A stretch of DNA of 64,000 nucleotides from Brevibacillus reuszeri (GCF_001187725.1 NZ_LGIQ01000007.1:432324-496323); one strand, 5' to 3'; shown: positions 16,051-23,738, numbered from the stretch's first letter. Notes: generated by a model from the letters alone, not told the origin. A program made the numbers and translations.

Positions 16051-17043
16051 ATGGAGCCTTTGCTGTCAATAGAAGAGCTGACGGTTACGTTTCACACGCC
16101 ATTGGGGAAAGTTAGAGCCGTCGATGGTGCCAGTCTGACCGTGCAAAAAGGACAAATCATGGGGCTCATCGGAGAAACAGGGAGCGGGAAGTCTGTACTC
16201 GGCCTCTCCATCCCAGGGTTATTGTCCGATACAGCAAAAATAACGGGTGTGATCCGCTTCATGGGACAGGATTTGCTCTTGCTACAAAAGGATGGACTAC
16301 GAAAGCTGCGAGGGACGAAGATTGCTTTTGTCCCGCAAAATCCAGCTACGTCACTAAATCCAGTCATGCGAATTGGTCGCCAAATTGCGGAAGCGATCAA
16401 AGCGCCCTATACACGAAAACAAAAACGAGCACATGCCGCCCGGTTGCTGGCAGAGTTGAACATGCCAGAGCCGTGGGAGAAGCTACAGCAGTATCCGTTC
16501 CAACTGAGCGGAGGGATGAAGCAGCGCGTTCTCACAGCCATCGGAGCAGCAGGACAGCCTGCGCTCCTCATAGCAGACGAGCCAACCAAAGGGTTGGATG
16601 CGATTGTACGTGATCAGGTAGTTAGTTTGATCCGCCAGGTGGCAACACAGACAGGTGCAGGAATTCTGATCATTACGCATGATCTGTATGTAGCCAAGTC
16701 ATTGTGTGATGAAATCGGAGTTATGTACGCGGGGGAGATTGTCGAGAGCGGCCCAGCCGATGAGCTTTTTGCAAAGCCGAAGCATCCGTATACAAGTGGG
16801 CTGCTACAGTCCATGCCAGGAAAAGGAATGATTCCGATTCCCGGGCTTAGTCCCAGTCTCATGGAGGAGCACCATGGCTGTAAATTTCAGGCGCGCTGCT
16901 CGCAGCGGCTTGTGTACTGTGACCGCATCGCTCCTGAGCTCTATACCGTAGATGATCGCAAAGTGAGGTGCTTTTTGCATGATTCGGGTCGAGCGAGTGA
17001 GCAAAACGTTCAAGACCGGCTGGCTACGACAGCAGACGTATGA
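16051..17043 (+). CDS. ABC transporter ATP-binding protein (NikD/DppD-like)
   Basis: A 330-residue ATPase. Walker A is GETGSGKSVLGL, the signature is LSGGMKQRVLTAIG, Walker B is LLIADEPTKGLDAI and the H-loop is LIITHD. The C-terminal extension with three Cys (HGCKFQARCSQRLVYC) matches the oligopeptide_HPY domain that carries Fe-S- or zinc-like Cys in this family. An AAGGAGG site precedes ATG 16051. Its 3' end overlaps the second ATPase gene by 65 bases, unusually long but common in tightly packed operons. Confidence 0.88.
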   Translation: MEPLLSIEELTVTFHTPLGKVRAVDGASLTVQKGQIMGLIGETGSGKSVLGLSIPGLLSDTAKITGVIRFMGQDLLLLQKDGLRKLRGTKIAFVPQNPATSLNPVMRIGRQIAEAIKAPYTRKQKRAHAARLLAELNMPEPWEKLQQYPFQLSGGMKQRVLTAIGAAGQPALLIADEPTKGLDAIVRDQVVSLIRQVATQTGAGILIITHDLYVAKSLCDEIGVMYAGEIVESGPADELFAKPKHPYTSGLLQSMPGKGMIPIPGLSPSLMEEHHGCKFQARCSQRLVYCDRIAPELYTVDDRKVRCFLHDSGRASEQNVQDRLATTADV

Positions 17044-17755
17044 AGCAGTCAAGCATGTCTCTTTTTCCATTGGGAGAGGAGAGACACTGGGCTTGATCGG
17101 GGAGAGTGGCTGCGGAAAGTCGACCTTGTCTCGGTTAATGGTCAAGCTGCTTCCTGTCGACGAGGGTCATATATTTTTCGAGAGTACAGATATTACACAC
17201 TATACCATGCGGCAAATGTTTTCCCTGCGGACCAGGATGCAAATCATATTTCAGCATCCGGATTCGGCGCTACACCCACGTCAGACGATGCTGCAAAGTC
17301 TGGTTGAGCCGTTACTGCTGCATAAAATCATGGACAAGGAACAGGCTGTCGAGCGGGTCAAAGAGGTATTGGAGCCCGTAGGCTTGACTCACGATATTTT
17401 ATCGCGCTATCCACATCAGGTTAGCGGTGGACAGATCCAGCGGGTAGTGATTGCTCGCGCTCTTACACTAAATCCACGATTTATCGTTCTGGATGAACCA
17501 ACATCAATGCTTGATGTATCGGTGCAGGCGCAAGTCATCGAAGTGTTGAAAACGATCCAGCAACAGTTTGATTTAACATACTTGTTCATCTCCCATGATC
17601 TCGATTTGGTGGCTCATGTGAGCGATCGGATCGCGGTGATGCACAAGGGGGAAATTGTTGAGCTGGATCAAAGCGAAAAGGTGATGAGTGACCCTGCCCA
17701 TCCGTATAGTCAGAAGCTTGTACACGCTTTTTGTGGGTATCAGCTGAACGGGTAA
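16979..17755 (+). CDS. ABC transporter ATP-binding protein (NikE/DppF-like)
   Basis: A 258-residue ATPase: Walker A GESGCGKSTLSRL, signature VSGGQIQRVVIARAL, Walker B FIVLDEPTSMLDVS and H-loop YLFISHD. It pairs with the previous ATPase as a heterodimer driving uptake. Translation starts inside the previous gene at ATG 16979 with GTGAGGTG upstream. Confidence 0.88.
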   Translation: MIRVERVSKTFKTGWLRQQTYEAVKHVSFSIGRGETLGLIGESGCGKSTLSRLMVKLLPVDEGHIFFESTDITHYTMRQMFSLRTRMQIIFQHPDSALHPRQTMLQSLVEPLLLHKIMDKEQAVERVKEVLEPVGLTHDILSRYPHQVSGGQIQRVVIARALTLNPRFIVLDEPTSMLDVSVQAQVIEVLKTIQQQFDLTYLFISHDLDLVAHVSDRIAVMHKGEIVELDQSEKVMSDPAHPYSQKLVHAFCGYQLNG

Positions 17756-17773
17756 ATGAGAGGAGAGGACACA

Positions 17774-18463
17774 ATGAGTAGTCGACCGATATCCATGTCT
17801 GCTTCCGCATTTTGGATCACAGCATGGGAGAGAGCAGTGCAGACCGATGTCCGCGTGAAGGACGATTCCGAGGAAGAGAAGTTTTGGGAAGGGTACGCTC
17901 CCATGTATGATGAGCGCAATCCGCTCGCACCGTATACTTCGGTTATGATGGACGCGGTGTTTCCTCATCTTCGCCCAGAGGATAACTTGTTAGAGGTAGG
18001 TCCTGGAACGGGGGGCTTCACACAATTATTTGCGCCGCATATTGGACGTATTACCTTGGTTGAGCCGTCTGCATCGATGTTTGCCGAATTTCGTTCCAAT
18101 TGGCAAAAGACTGGCTATGAACTGCCAGAGGTCGTGCATGAAAAATGGGAGGAGGTTGAAGAGGCTAAGGCAGATGTGCTGTTTAGCGCCAACGCATTCT
18201 ACCGGATTCGCGATATGAAAGAGGCACTGCTGAAGATGCATGAGACTGCAAAACGACATGTGTTTTTAGTTCAGTCGATTGGGCGTCCGTTTGCTGGACC
18301 TCTCTCGCTTTCCTGTCAGGATCAGCTGTATGAAAAAGAAAGAGCGGTCGCCATCTCGGAAATATTGGAGGAGCTCGGGATCAAGCATACGTACCGAACC
18401 TTCCCTGTTGAACGAAAGAACGGCATGACTCATGATGTGGCGCTGATTCATTGGGAGCCATAG
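17774..18463 (+). CDS. Class I SAM-dependent methyltransferase in the B12-controlled operon
   Basis: A 229-residue Rossmann methyltransferase. The SAM-binding motif I is LLEVGPGTGGFTQLF, followed by the acidic end of strand 2 (ITLVEPSASM) and a motif-III-like LFSANAFYRI. It begins 18 bases after the ATPase stop with an AGAGGAGAGG site, so it belongs to the transporter operon and comes under the same riboswitch. Methyltransferases of this sort accompany several metal and metallophore uptake operons, but the acceptor is unknown. It is not one of the CbiF/L/H corrin methyltransferases. Confidence 0.75.
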   Translation: MSSRPISMSASAFWITAWERAVQTDVRVKDDSEEEKFWEGYAPMYDERNPLAPYTSVMMDAVFPHLRPEDNLLEVGPGTGGFTQLFAPHIGRITLVEPSASMFAEFRSNWQKTGYELPEVVHEKWEEVEEAKADVLFSANAFYRIRDMKEALLKMHETAKRHVFLVQSIGRPFAGPLSLSCQDQLYEKERAVAISEILEELGIKHTYRTFPVERKNGMTHDVALIHWEP

Positions 18464-18486
18464 CATTCATAATTTGAGCTTGGTTA

Positions 18487-18513
18487 AAAAGCACCCTTCT
18501 AACGGGTGCTTTT
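18487..18513 (+). terminator. Terminator of the B12-controlled transporter operon
   Basis: AAAAGCACCC (18487-18496) pairs with GGGTGCTTTT (18504-18513), a ten-pair stem ending in T. Confidence 0.8.
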
Positions 18514-18653
18514 ATGATGGAATGAACAGGAATTGTTTCGTCTTTCTGCCCATGATTTTGTTTTGTGAAAAAATGTTCACAAACTGTTCACTTATGAAGA
18601 GGCTTCCTAAATCCTTATGATGAAAAAGCATTTCAAAGAAGGGATGATGGAAA

Positions 18654-19142
18654 TTGCCAACGACGAAGAAAGAAAGCTTTTATTTTGGACTAATGATGTG
18701 TTTTGGGATGGCTCTGTTCATGACATCGTACAATTTATGGACGAACGGTTTGCTCGGCACGATCTCATTGGAAGGGTTACTCATCCAGTTTATTCTGGTA
18801 TATATCATCGCTTTCGTACTGGAATCCTTCCTGGTCGGTCCAATTGCAAAGAAACTCGCTTTTGCACTACCTTTTGACAAGTCCAAGAAAGTACTTGTGA
18901 TTTTGTCCATGGCCTTTTTTATGGTGAGTGGAATGGTTCTTTGCATGTCTCTTTATGGATTGGGGACTGCTTACTATTTTCACAGCATCGATGGACAAGC
19001 CATACTTGCGAGTTACTTTACATTCGTAGGCAAAAACTTTATTGTTGCTTTTCCTTTGCAGCTTTTTATCGTAGGCCCGATTGTTCGGTACTTGTTTACG
19101 AGATTTGTAAAAGAGAAAAGAAGCGCGGAGTCCTTTCGCTAA
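18654..19142 (+). CDS. DUF2798 family membrane protein
   Basis: A 162-residue protein with four hydrophobic segments arranged as two similar halves: SFYFGLMMCFGMALFMTSYN and, later, VILSMAFFMVSGMVLCMSLY, each followed by a second helix ending in a LFIVGPI- or SFLVGPIA-like motif. This internal duplication is the mark of DUF2798. Function unknown. The start is probably TTG at 18654 behind a weak GGGATGATGG site. Alternative starts are not clearly better. Confidence 0.7.
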   Translation: MPTTKKESFYFGLMMCFGMALFMTSYNLWTNGLLGTISLEGLLIQFILVYIIAFVLESFLVGPIAKKLAFALPFDKSKKVLVILSMAFFMVSGMVLCMSLYGLGTAYYFHSIDGQAILASYFTFVGKNFIVAFPLQLFIVGPIVRYLFTRFVKEKRSAESFR

Positions 19143-19208
19143 TTCGTCATTGCGCGAAAAGATGTGAGCTTTTAAGATATGGATAGCAATCTTCTAGGAG
19201 GGATCTTA

Positions 19209-19817
19209 TTGCAGCAGCTCTTTAACGAACTGGTAAAGTGTGATGTCAAGCCGTTCCTTTCCAAGCATGGCTTCGCAAAGAAAGGTTTGAATTTTTATAA
19301 GACCACAGAAAGTCTCATTTACATGATTCATTTCCAAAAATCCTCTGGCAACTCTTCGGACAATGTCATGTTTTATGTGAACTGCGGTATTTATGCAGCG
19401 GAGTTGGCACAGATACAATCTAGAGAGATTTTGACTACACCCAAAGAAGTGGATTGTCACTTCAGAGCAAGAATAGGGGAAATTACCGAGTCTGCCCCAG
19501 ACCGTTATTCAATCACTCCTGATACGAATATGGATGATTTGAGAAAAACGCTGCTTAGTGAATTAGAAGAGGTTAACCATTTTTATGAGAAGATGAACAG
19601 TGCTCGAGATATCGTTCATTACTATACTTCCGGTCCCTTTTTACATCTGGGTGAAGAAAGCTTTCATTTGCTACTGCAATCCAATGATGTAGCAGCGGCT
19701 AGACAATATTTGAAGGCTTTGCAGGAAAAGTACGGAACAGAGAATCGATGGACGATATTCGAAAAGAAATACCAGGCCATCTTCCATAAATACGGTTTGG
19801 AATTTCATACTGGATAA
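19209..19817 (+). CDS. DUF4304 domain protein
   Basis: A 202-residue cytosolic protein. The N-terminal half (VKPFLSKHGFAKKGLNFYK, then IHFQKSSGNSSDNVMFYVNC) matches DUF4304, a fold of unknown function common in Bacilli and often found near toxin-immunity loci. I chose TTG 19209, which has an ideal AGGAGGG six bases upstream, over the ATG at 19179, which has none. Its base composition is more AT-rich than the housekeeping half of the window. Confidence 0.7.
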   Translation: MQQLFNELVKCDVKPFLSKHGFAKKGLNFYKTTESLIYMIHFQKSSGNSSDNVMFYVNCGIYAAELAQIQSREILTTPKEVDCHFRARIGEITESAPDRYSITPDTNMDDLRKTLLSELEEVNHFYEKMNSARDIVHYYTSGPFLHLGEESFHLLLQSNDVAAARQYLKALQEKYGTENRWTIFEKKYQAIFHKYGLEFHTG

Positions 19818-19860
19818 TTCATCATGCATGAAAATGAACAAAAATTCGGGCAAGGAATGG

Positions 19861-19890
19861 TAGACAAGCATCTGGTAAAGGTGATAGGAT
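19861..19890 (+). promoter_or_regulatory. Promoter of the GNAT leader transcript
   Basis: TAGACA (19861-19866) and TAGGAT (19885-19890) are 18 bp apart, one to two mismatches from consensus. Transcription from here gives a leader of about 350 nt before the acetyltransferase ATG. Confidence 0.5.
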
Positions 19891-19927
19891 AACTTCAATC
19901 TTAAAAACAGAAGGGAGATTAGACTAT

Positions 19928-19954
19928 ATGTTAAAACTCATTATCGCAAATTAA
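19928..19954 (+). CDS. Putative eight-residue leader peptide (MLKLIIAN)
   Basis: ATG at 19928 with AAGGGAG ten bases upstream opens an eight-codon frame ending TAA (19952-19954). The last codons and stop form the 5' arms of two hairpins (19940-19950 and 19950-19971). A downstream intrinsic terminator lies ahead of the GNAT gene. This is the layout of antibiotic- or translation-responsive leader peptides; translation itself is inferred. Confidence 0.55.
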   Translation: MLKLIIAN

Positions 19955-20182
19955 ATTCCAACGAATTTAATAGAAGGGCGATTCTATCCTTTACAAATAG
20001 TTTTATTTGGGATGCCCTTTTGCGATAATAGAGAAGCCATATCATGTCTAATTCATATAAGCAAAAAATAACGGGTTGTCATCCAGCTGAAGGCAGGCAC
20101 TTGCTTTAGGCTGGTACCCATTATTTTTGGCGTATACAAAGACTTTATGAGTTTATTCTCATGAGGTCTTTTTCTGTTTTTA
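19940..20182 (+). promoter_or_regulatory. Structured attenuator leader of the GNAT gene
   Basis: Four nested or successive stems were read directly. (1) ATTATCGCAAA (19940-19950) pairs perfectly with TTTGCGATAAT (20019-20029). Inside it are (2) ATTAAATTC-CAAC-GAATTTAAT (19950-19971) and (3) AAGGGC (19974-19979) with GCCCTT (20014-20019). Next is (4) a 13-position stem 20064-20076 with 20116-20128 (one mismatch) plus inner CCAGC/GCTGG. Stems 1 and 2 overlap the leader peptide codons, so a ribosome there would open them. The final hairpin is listed separately as a terminator. Confidence 0.7.
20138..20182 (+). terminator. Intrinsic terminator inside the GNAT leader
   Basis: AAAGACTTTATGAG (20138-20151) pairs with CTCATGAGGTCTTT (20158-20171) over all fourteen positions, allowing G-U, with a six-base loop and a tail TTTTTCTGTTTTT. 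It ends about 70 bases before the acetyltransferase start and no other gene starts or ends here, so it is best read as an attenuator. Confidence 0.8.
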
Positions 20183-20252
20183 GGAGGTGGTCATTCCCGT
20201 AAATACACGTCATGAATCAAAGTAATGAAAAAATAAATCGGAGGGAATTTAC

Positions 20253-21137
20253 ATGCAAGAATATACATTAGTAAGTGATTATCGTAATAACGAAAGCTTG
20301 AAGGAGAGCTTTAATTCCTTAGTGATGCAAACCTTCAAGTTAGATTTTCGAGATTGGTACGACAAAGGGTATTGGAATGACAGCTATAGGCCGTATTCTT
20401 TTGTGGATAAAGGCAAGGTTATTGCAAATGCTTCGGTCAATCAAATGTCAGTGATTATAAATGGCGAAACCTTTAAAGCGATTCAGATTGGTACAGTTAT
20501 GACAGATGAAAATTATCGCAATCAAGGCCTTGCGAAGCAATTAATGCAGCACATTATGAAGGAGCATGCAAAGAGTTGTGACTTCATGTATCTTTTTGCG
20601 AATGAAACGGTTTTGGATTTTTACCCGAGGTTTGGCTTTACACGTTTACATGAAAGTGAGTTTAGCGTAGACCTGGAAAAAAGCTCGATTCAAATGAATA
20701 CAGATGCGAAAGTAAAGCAGCTTACGATTGAAAACGACCTTTCCTTACTTGAAAGATTCGCGAAAAACCGATATGTAAACACAAAGATTTTAGATGTGGA
20801 GCAGAATGAAAGCTTGTTACTGTTTTATTTCACAGTTGTATTTCAGGAATCTATTTTCTATTTGGAAGAGTTAGAAACGATTGTGCTCATGGAGGAAGAA
20901 GAAGGGATCCTGCGTATTTTCGATATCATATCGCTGTGTGCACCGAATGTTGAAGCGGTTATCGCAAGCCTTGTGAAGGAAACGACGAAAAAAGTGGTAT
21001 TTTCTTTCACGCCTGATTTTACGATCGAGGGAATGACCGCAACCATTATGCAAAATGATGATGATGCTTTATTCATCTTATCGAAAAAGCCATTGCTGAA
21101 GGGGAATTTTATGTTCCCGTTAACATCCCATTGTTAA
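20253..21137 (+). CDS. GNAT-family N-acetyltransferase, Eis-like two-domain form
   Basis: A 294-residue protein. The N-terminal GNAT fold has the acetyl-CoA loop in IGTVMTDENYRNQGLAKQLM (residues about 77-96) and the C-terminal fold strand DFYPRFGFTRLHESEF. A second, poorly conserved acetyltransferase-like domain follows, as in Eis-type enzymes; its C-terminal TIMQNDDDALFILSKKPL suits that. Eis-type proteins acetylate aminoglycosides or other amines, but the substrate cannot be read here. The RBS is GGAGGG 11 bases from the ATG. The gene is AT-rich relative to neighbours and sits behind the leader attenuator. Confidence 0.8.
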   Translation: MQEYTLVSDYRNNESLKESFNSLVMQTFKLDFRDWYDKGYWNDSYRPYSFVDKGKVIANASVNQMSVIINGETFKAIQIGTVMTDENYRNQGLAKQLMQHIMKEHAKSCDFMYLFANETVLDFYPRFGFTRLHESEFSVDLEKSSIQMNTDAKVKQLTIENDLSLLERFAKNRYVNTKILDVEQNESLLLFYFTVVFQESIFYLEELETIVLMEEEEGILRIFDIISLCAPNVEAVIASLVKETTKKVVFSFTPDFTIEGMTATIMQNDDDALFILSKKPLLKGNFMFPLTSHC

Positions 21138-21154
21138 TGGGGTGTGTTATCAAG

Positions 21155-21193
21155 CCTCACTTTGATCAAGCTTTGTTCAAAGTGAGGTTTTTT
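21155..21193 (+). terminator. Terminator of the GNAT gene
   Basis: CCTCACTTTGA (21155-21165) and TCAAAGTGAGG (21177-21187) form a perfect eleven-pair stem followed by six T. Confidence 0.9.
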
Positions 21194-21368
21194 CTTGTGC
21201 CCAATTCGTTATCATAACGTTTTTATACATTTATTAATATTAAGTATAGTGATGGCGCGCAACTTTATCAAATTATCCTTTGGCCCACTTTATCGATTTT
21301 CGTTGTTGTTTCCTGATGCTACAGCTATGGATGAAGGGGTTTTTGTTGACATGAAGGCAAGTGCTCCC

Positions 21369-21479
21369 GCAAGCCACGTCGCAGCTCGTGCAGGGAAGAT
21401 GCCGCAGCAAACGAACCATCGCATTTTGGGCGTGGTTGAAAACATGTCTTATTTTGAGGACGCCACAGGGGAGAAGCAT
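21369..21479 (+). pseudogene. Fragment of an Mrp/SalA (ApbC) P-loop ATPase
   Basis: In frame from 21369 the sequence reads ASHVAARAGKMPQQTNHRIL, then GVVENMSYFEDATGEKH. This is the conserved stretch of Mrp/SalA ATPases just after the dimer switch (ASHVAARAGKMA.QTN...GVVENMSYY). The Walker A region before it and the C-terminal third after it are absent, so only about 37 codons remain. The intact protein carries Fe-S clusters or regulates ScoC in Bacillus. Confidence 0.75.
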
Positions 21480-21506
21480 TGTTGTAGGCTGGTTTCCCAT
21501 GAAGAA

Positions 21507-21534
21507 AGGCAAGTGTCGCTGCACTTGCCTTTTT
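21507..21534. terminator. Bidirectional terminator at the end of the DUF1450 gene
   Basis: AGGCAAGTG (21507-21515) pairs with CACTTGCCT (21522-21530). T-runs flank it on both strands. It ends the minus-strand DUF1450/haemoglobin pair. Confidence 0.75.
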
Positions 21535-21547
21535 GCTGTCCCGGTTC

Positions 21548-21805
21548 TTATGATTCGTCGAAAAAAGCCACAATTTCTTCTTCGATGGTCTCCTTCAGTA
21601 GTCCAAAGCATTGATCTAGCCTTTTGGCATATACCCTCTTCTGATTCACCATGGCATAAGGTACAGCTCGGCACATATGGCACATGAACAAGCATTGTGT
21701 CCTCAGTACAGCAACCTCAGGATTCTCTTGTTCAAGCTCATCTATTGAATGGGCAGCCAGAATGTTTTGTTCGCATACTTCAACGACAACAAGCCCTAGT
21801 GCCAT
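21548..21805 (-). CDS. DUF1450 (YuzB-like) protein
   Basis: An 85-residue protein with the DUF1450 pattern: VVEVCEQN at the N-terminus, VAVLRTQCLFMCHMC in the middle and AVPYAMVNQKRV after it. The CxxxCxxC centre suggests a metal or Fe-S site, though this is not established for the family. It starts 23 bases after the truncated haemoglobin stop with an AAGAGGAC site, so the two form an operon. Compared with YuzB (about 78 aa) it has a somewhat longer C-terminus. Confidence 0.75.
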   Translation of the reverse strand: MALGLVVVEVCEQNILAAHSIDELEQENPEVAVLRTQCLFMCHMCRAVPYAMVNQKRVYAKRLDQCFGLLKETIEEEIVAFFDES

Positions 21806-21828
21806 AACAAGTCCTCTTGTTCCAAATC

Positions 21829-22212
21829 TTATTCCTCCTTATTAATAAAAAAATACGCTGTAGTGGATAAACGGGCCATCATCTCTTCTCGCAATGCGAC
21901 TTCAGGGGTAGTTTCCTCCAACGCTCTTTGCATACAGGCAAGCCATGCGTCTGCCCGTTCCTTTGTGACCGGAAATGGCAAGTGACGCGCTCTCATCTTC
22001 GGATGTCCATGCTCGTTTGTATAGAGAGGAGGACCACCGAAATATTGGGTGAGAAACTGCTTCTGTTTACTGATGACCAAACTCATATCTTGCGGGAACA
22101 ACGGTGCCAGCTTAGGCTCTGCCAGCACATTCATGTAAAATAAATCGACCAGACGATGGATGACAGGTGCTCCGCCGACGCGATCAAATAAAGACAGCTG
22201 CTTTATATCCAT
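21829..22212 (-). CDS. Truncated haemoglobin, group II (YjbI-like)
   Basis: A 127-residue two-over-two globin. The N-terminal LFDRVGGAPVIHRLVDLFY is typical, the proximal His is in MRARHLPFPVTKERADAWL (residue about 76), and FPQDMSLVISKQKQFLTQYFGGPPLYT precedes it; the Phe-Gly-Gly-Pro loop is a group II feature. Such proteins bind O2 and NO and protect against nitrosative stress. It is transcribed away from a SufR-like Fe-S regulator, which may control it. Confidence 0.88.
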   Translation of the reverse strand: MDIKQLSLFDRVGGAPVIHRLVDLFYMNVLAEPKLAPLFPQDMSLVISKQKQFLTQYFGGPPLYTNEHGHPKMRARHLPFPVTKERADAWLACMQRALEETTPEVALREEMMARLSTTAYFFINKEE

Positions 22213-22271
22213 GGTACAAAGGATCCTTCGTGATTAGGATAACTACGAGCATGTAAGAAGTTCAACCGTAC

Positions 22272-22299
22272 TTGTCAACCTGCTAGATTGTGCTACAAT
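22272..22299 (+). promoter_or_regulatory. Promoter of the SufR-like regulator gene
   Basis: TTGTCA (22272-22277) and TACAAT (22294-22299) with a 16 bp spacer, about 70 bases before the ATG. Confidence 0.5.
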
Positions 22300-22365
22300 A
22301 CTTTTTTTACTCTTATGTCTGGATAGTCGTGTGGCTTTAAATTGAAAGAAAACACAAGGTGGTAA

Positions 22366-23013
22366 ATGACATTGCAACCTAAAGACGAATTGTCGACCCG
22401 CGAGACGATTTTACATCTGTTAAAAACAAATGACGAGCTAAGCGCCAAAGATCTCACAGATCATCTAAACATTACATCGATGCCTGTTCGCCGCCATATC
22501 GATTCACTTGAGCGGGATGGGTTTATTGAGTCCAGAATCGTACGGCGCCCTATGGGTAGACCGACTGCCACTTACTCTTTGACAGAGCGTGCGAACGTTC
22601 TTTTTCCTACGAAATATCACTCCATTGCGTTAGATCTTCTTGATGAGCTGGTACAGGAATCTGGAGAGAGCATGGTAGAGAGATTGTTTGAACGCAGAAA
22701 AGAAACCTTGTACAAAAAATATACGAAAAGCTTGGAAGACAAAGACTTTGAAGAAAAGGTCGCTATTCTCGCAGATATTCAGAGCGAGAATGGATACATG
22801 GTGGAGCTGAAAAAGACCAGCGACGACGAGTACATGTTTATTGAGCATAATTGTCCAATCGCGAAAATCGCTCATCAGTACAACCATGCTTGTCAGTGTG
22901 AGCTGCGTTTATTTGAATCCTTGCTGAATGCCAATATATCCCGGCCAGAATGCTTGGCAGAAGGCAGCAAAAAATATGTCTATAAAATCCGTAAACGCAA
23001 TCTTCAATCCTAA
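22366..23013 (+). CDS. SufR-like DeoR/ArsR-type transcriptional regulator with Fe-S ligand pattern
   Basis: A 215-residue regulator. The N-terminal winged helix is TRETILHLLKTNDELSAKDL followed by TSMPVRRHIDSLERDGFI. The C-terminal part carries the SufR-type Cys pattern: ENNCPI-like EHNCPIAKIAHQYNHACQCE and then RPECL before a VYKI strand. In SufR these Cys bind an Fe-S cluster that senses iron, oxidants or NO. The gene is divergent from truncated haemoglobin, so NO or Fe-S status sensing is plausible but inferred. The RBS AAGGTGG precedes ATG. Confidence 0.75.
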   Translation: MTLQPKDELSTRETILHLLKTNDELSAKDLTDHLNITSMPVRRHIDSLERDGFIESRIVRRPMGRPTATYSLTERANVLFPTKYHSIALDLLDELVQESGESMVERLFERRKETLYKKYTKSLEDKDFEEKVAILADIQSENGYMVELKKTSDDEYMFIEHNCPIAKIAHQYNHACQCELRLFESLLNANISRPECLAEGSKKYVYKIRKRNLQS

Positions 23014-23030
23014 TCCCTTCAAATACCGGA

Positions 23031-23071
23031 CAGGACAGACGAATGAATCATTCGAGCTGTCCTGTTTTTTT
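23031..23071 (+). terminator. Terminator of the SufR-like gene
   Basis: CAGGACAG (23031-23038) pairs with CTGTCCTG (23057-23064), with an inner CGAATG/CATTCG extension and seven T. Confidence 0.9.
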
Positions 23072-23226
23072 GGCTGCATTTTGCCATAGACTCCTAGAGC
23101 TTCAGTCTTTGATTGAGTCTTTTCTGCATAAAAACAACCTCATGTGCTAGCTTGTCAATCCGCTGCAGGACCTCCTGATCTACAATCACTTTTTCAGAAT
23201 TGAAATGATTATCATGAAGATAAACA

Positions 23227-23481
23227 TTGCTCGGCGCTACAAATGCACGAAAAAAGCCTGCGAACTGTATTGAGGAAAAAGCCGGTGAATGTATGGATGT
23301 TTGCCCGGGAGGCTGTATTGAAGAAGGTACTGACCAATTTTACATTGATCCCGACACCTGTATTGATTGTGGGCCTGTGAAGCAGTTTGTCCCGTTGCCG
23401 CTATATTTTGGGATGGAGAGCTGAGAGACGGATGAAAAAATTTATTTGGAACATGCCATCCAGTTTTTCAAAGGACGCTAA
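23227..23481 (+). pseudogene. Frameshifted ferredoxin (3Fe-4S/4Fe-4S type)
   Basis: The first frame reads CIEEKAGECMDVCPGGCIEE, then GTDQFYIDPDTCIDCG, a typical bacterial ferredoxin of about 78 residues. One base is missing near 23371. The next frame continues ACEAVCPVAAIFWDGELRD. A second shift near 23420 leads to DEKIYLEHAIQFFKGR and a TAA at 23479-23481, as expected for the C-terminus. The usual CPVDC/CPVEC motif is also changed to CPGGC. With two shifts and this substitution it should make no working ferredoxin. The N-terminus is uncertain. Confidence 0.75.
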
Positions 23482-23607
23482 CTAAAAGCAAACCTGGTAG
23501 CTGTTGCTTGGTTGGAATCAGCCAAATTCCTTTTTATTGAAAAGAAAGAATTGTGTTGACGGATGGTATGGAATTTCTTAGAATAAAGCTCAACAGAATA
23601 CACTGTT

Positions 23608-23711
23608 CTTATCCAGAGAGGTGGAGGGTCTGGCCCTGTGAAGCCCGGCAACCGTCACATGAGGTGACAAGGTGCCAATTCCTGCGAGGCGATGAGTCTC
23701 GGCAGATAAGA
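23608..23711 (+). promoter_or_regulatory. SAM-I riboswitch (S-box) 1
   Basis: All S-box landmarks: P1 CTTATC (23608-23613) with GATAAG (23705-23710), CCAGAGAGGTGGAGGG, the kink-turn region GAAGCCCGGCAACCG, and GTGACAAGGTGCCAATTCC. Binding of SAM stabilises P1 and lets the terminator downstream form. Confidence 0.93.
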
Positions 23712-23738
23712 AGCGGGTGTCGCGTACATGTAAAGACG

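Noticed and set aside
20187..20225. Possible second leader frame (GTG, about 12 codons) before the GNAT gene
   Set aside because: The GTG overlaps the would-be ribosome binding site, so translation is unlikely.
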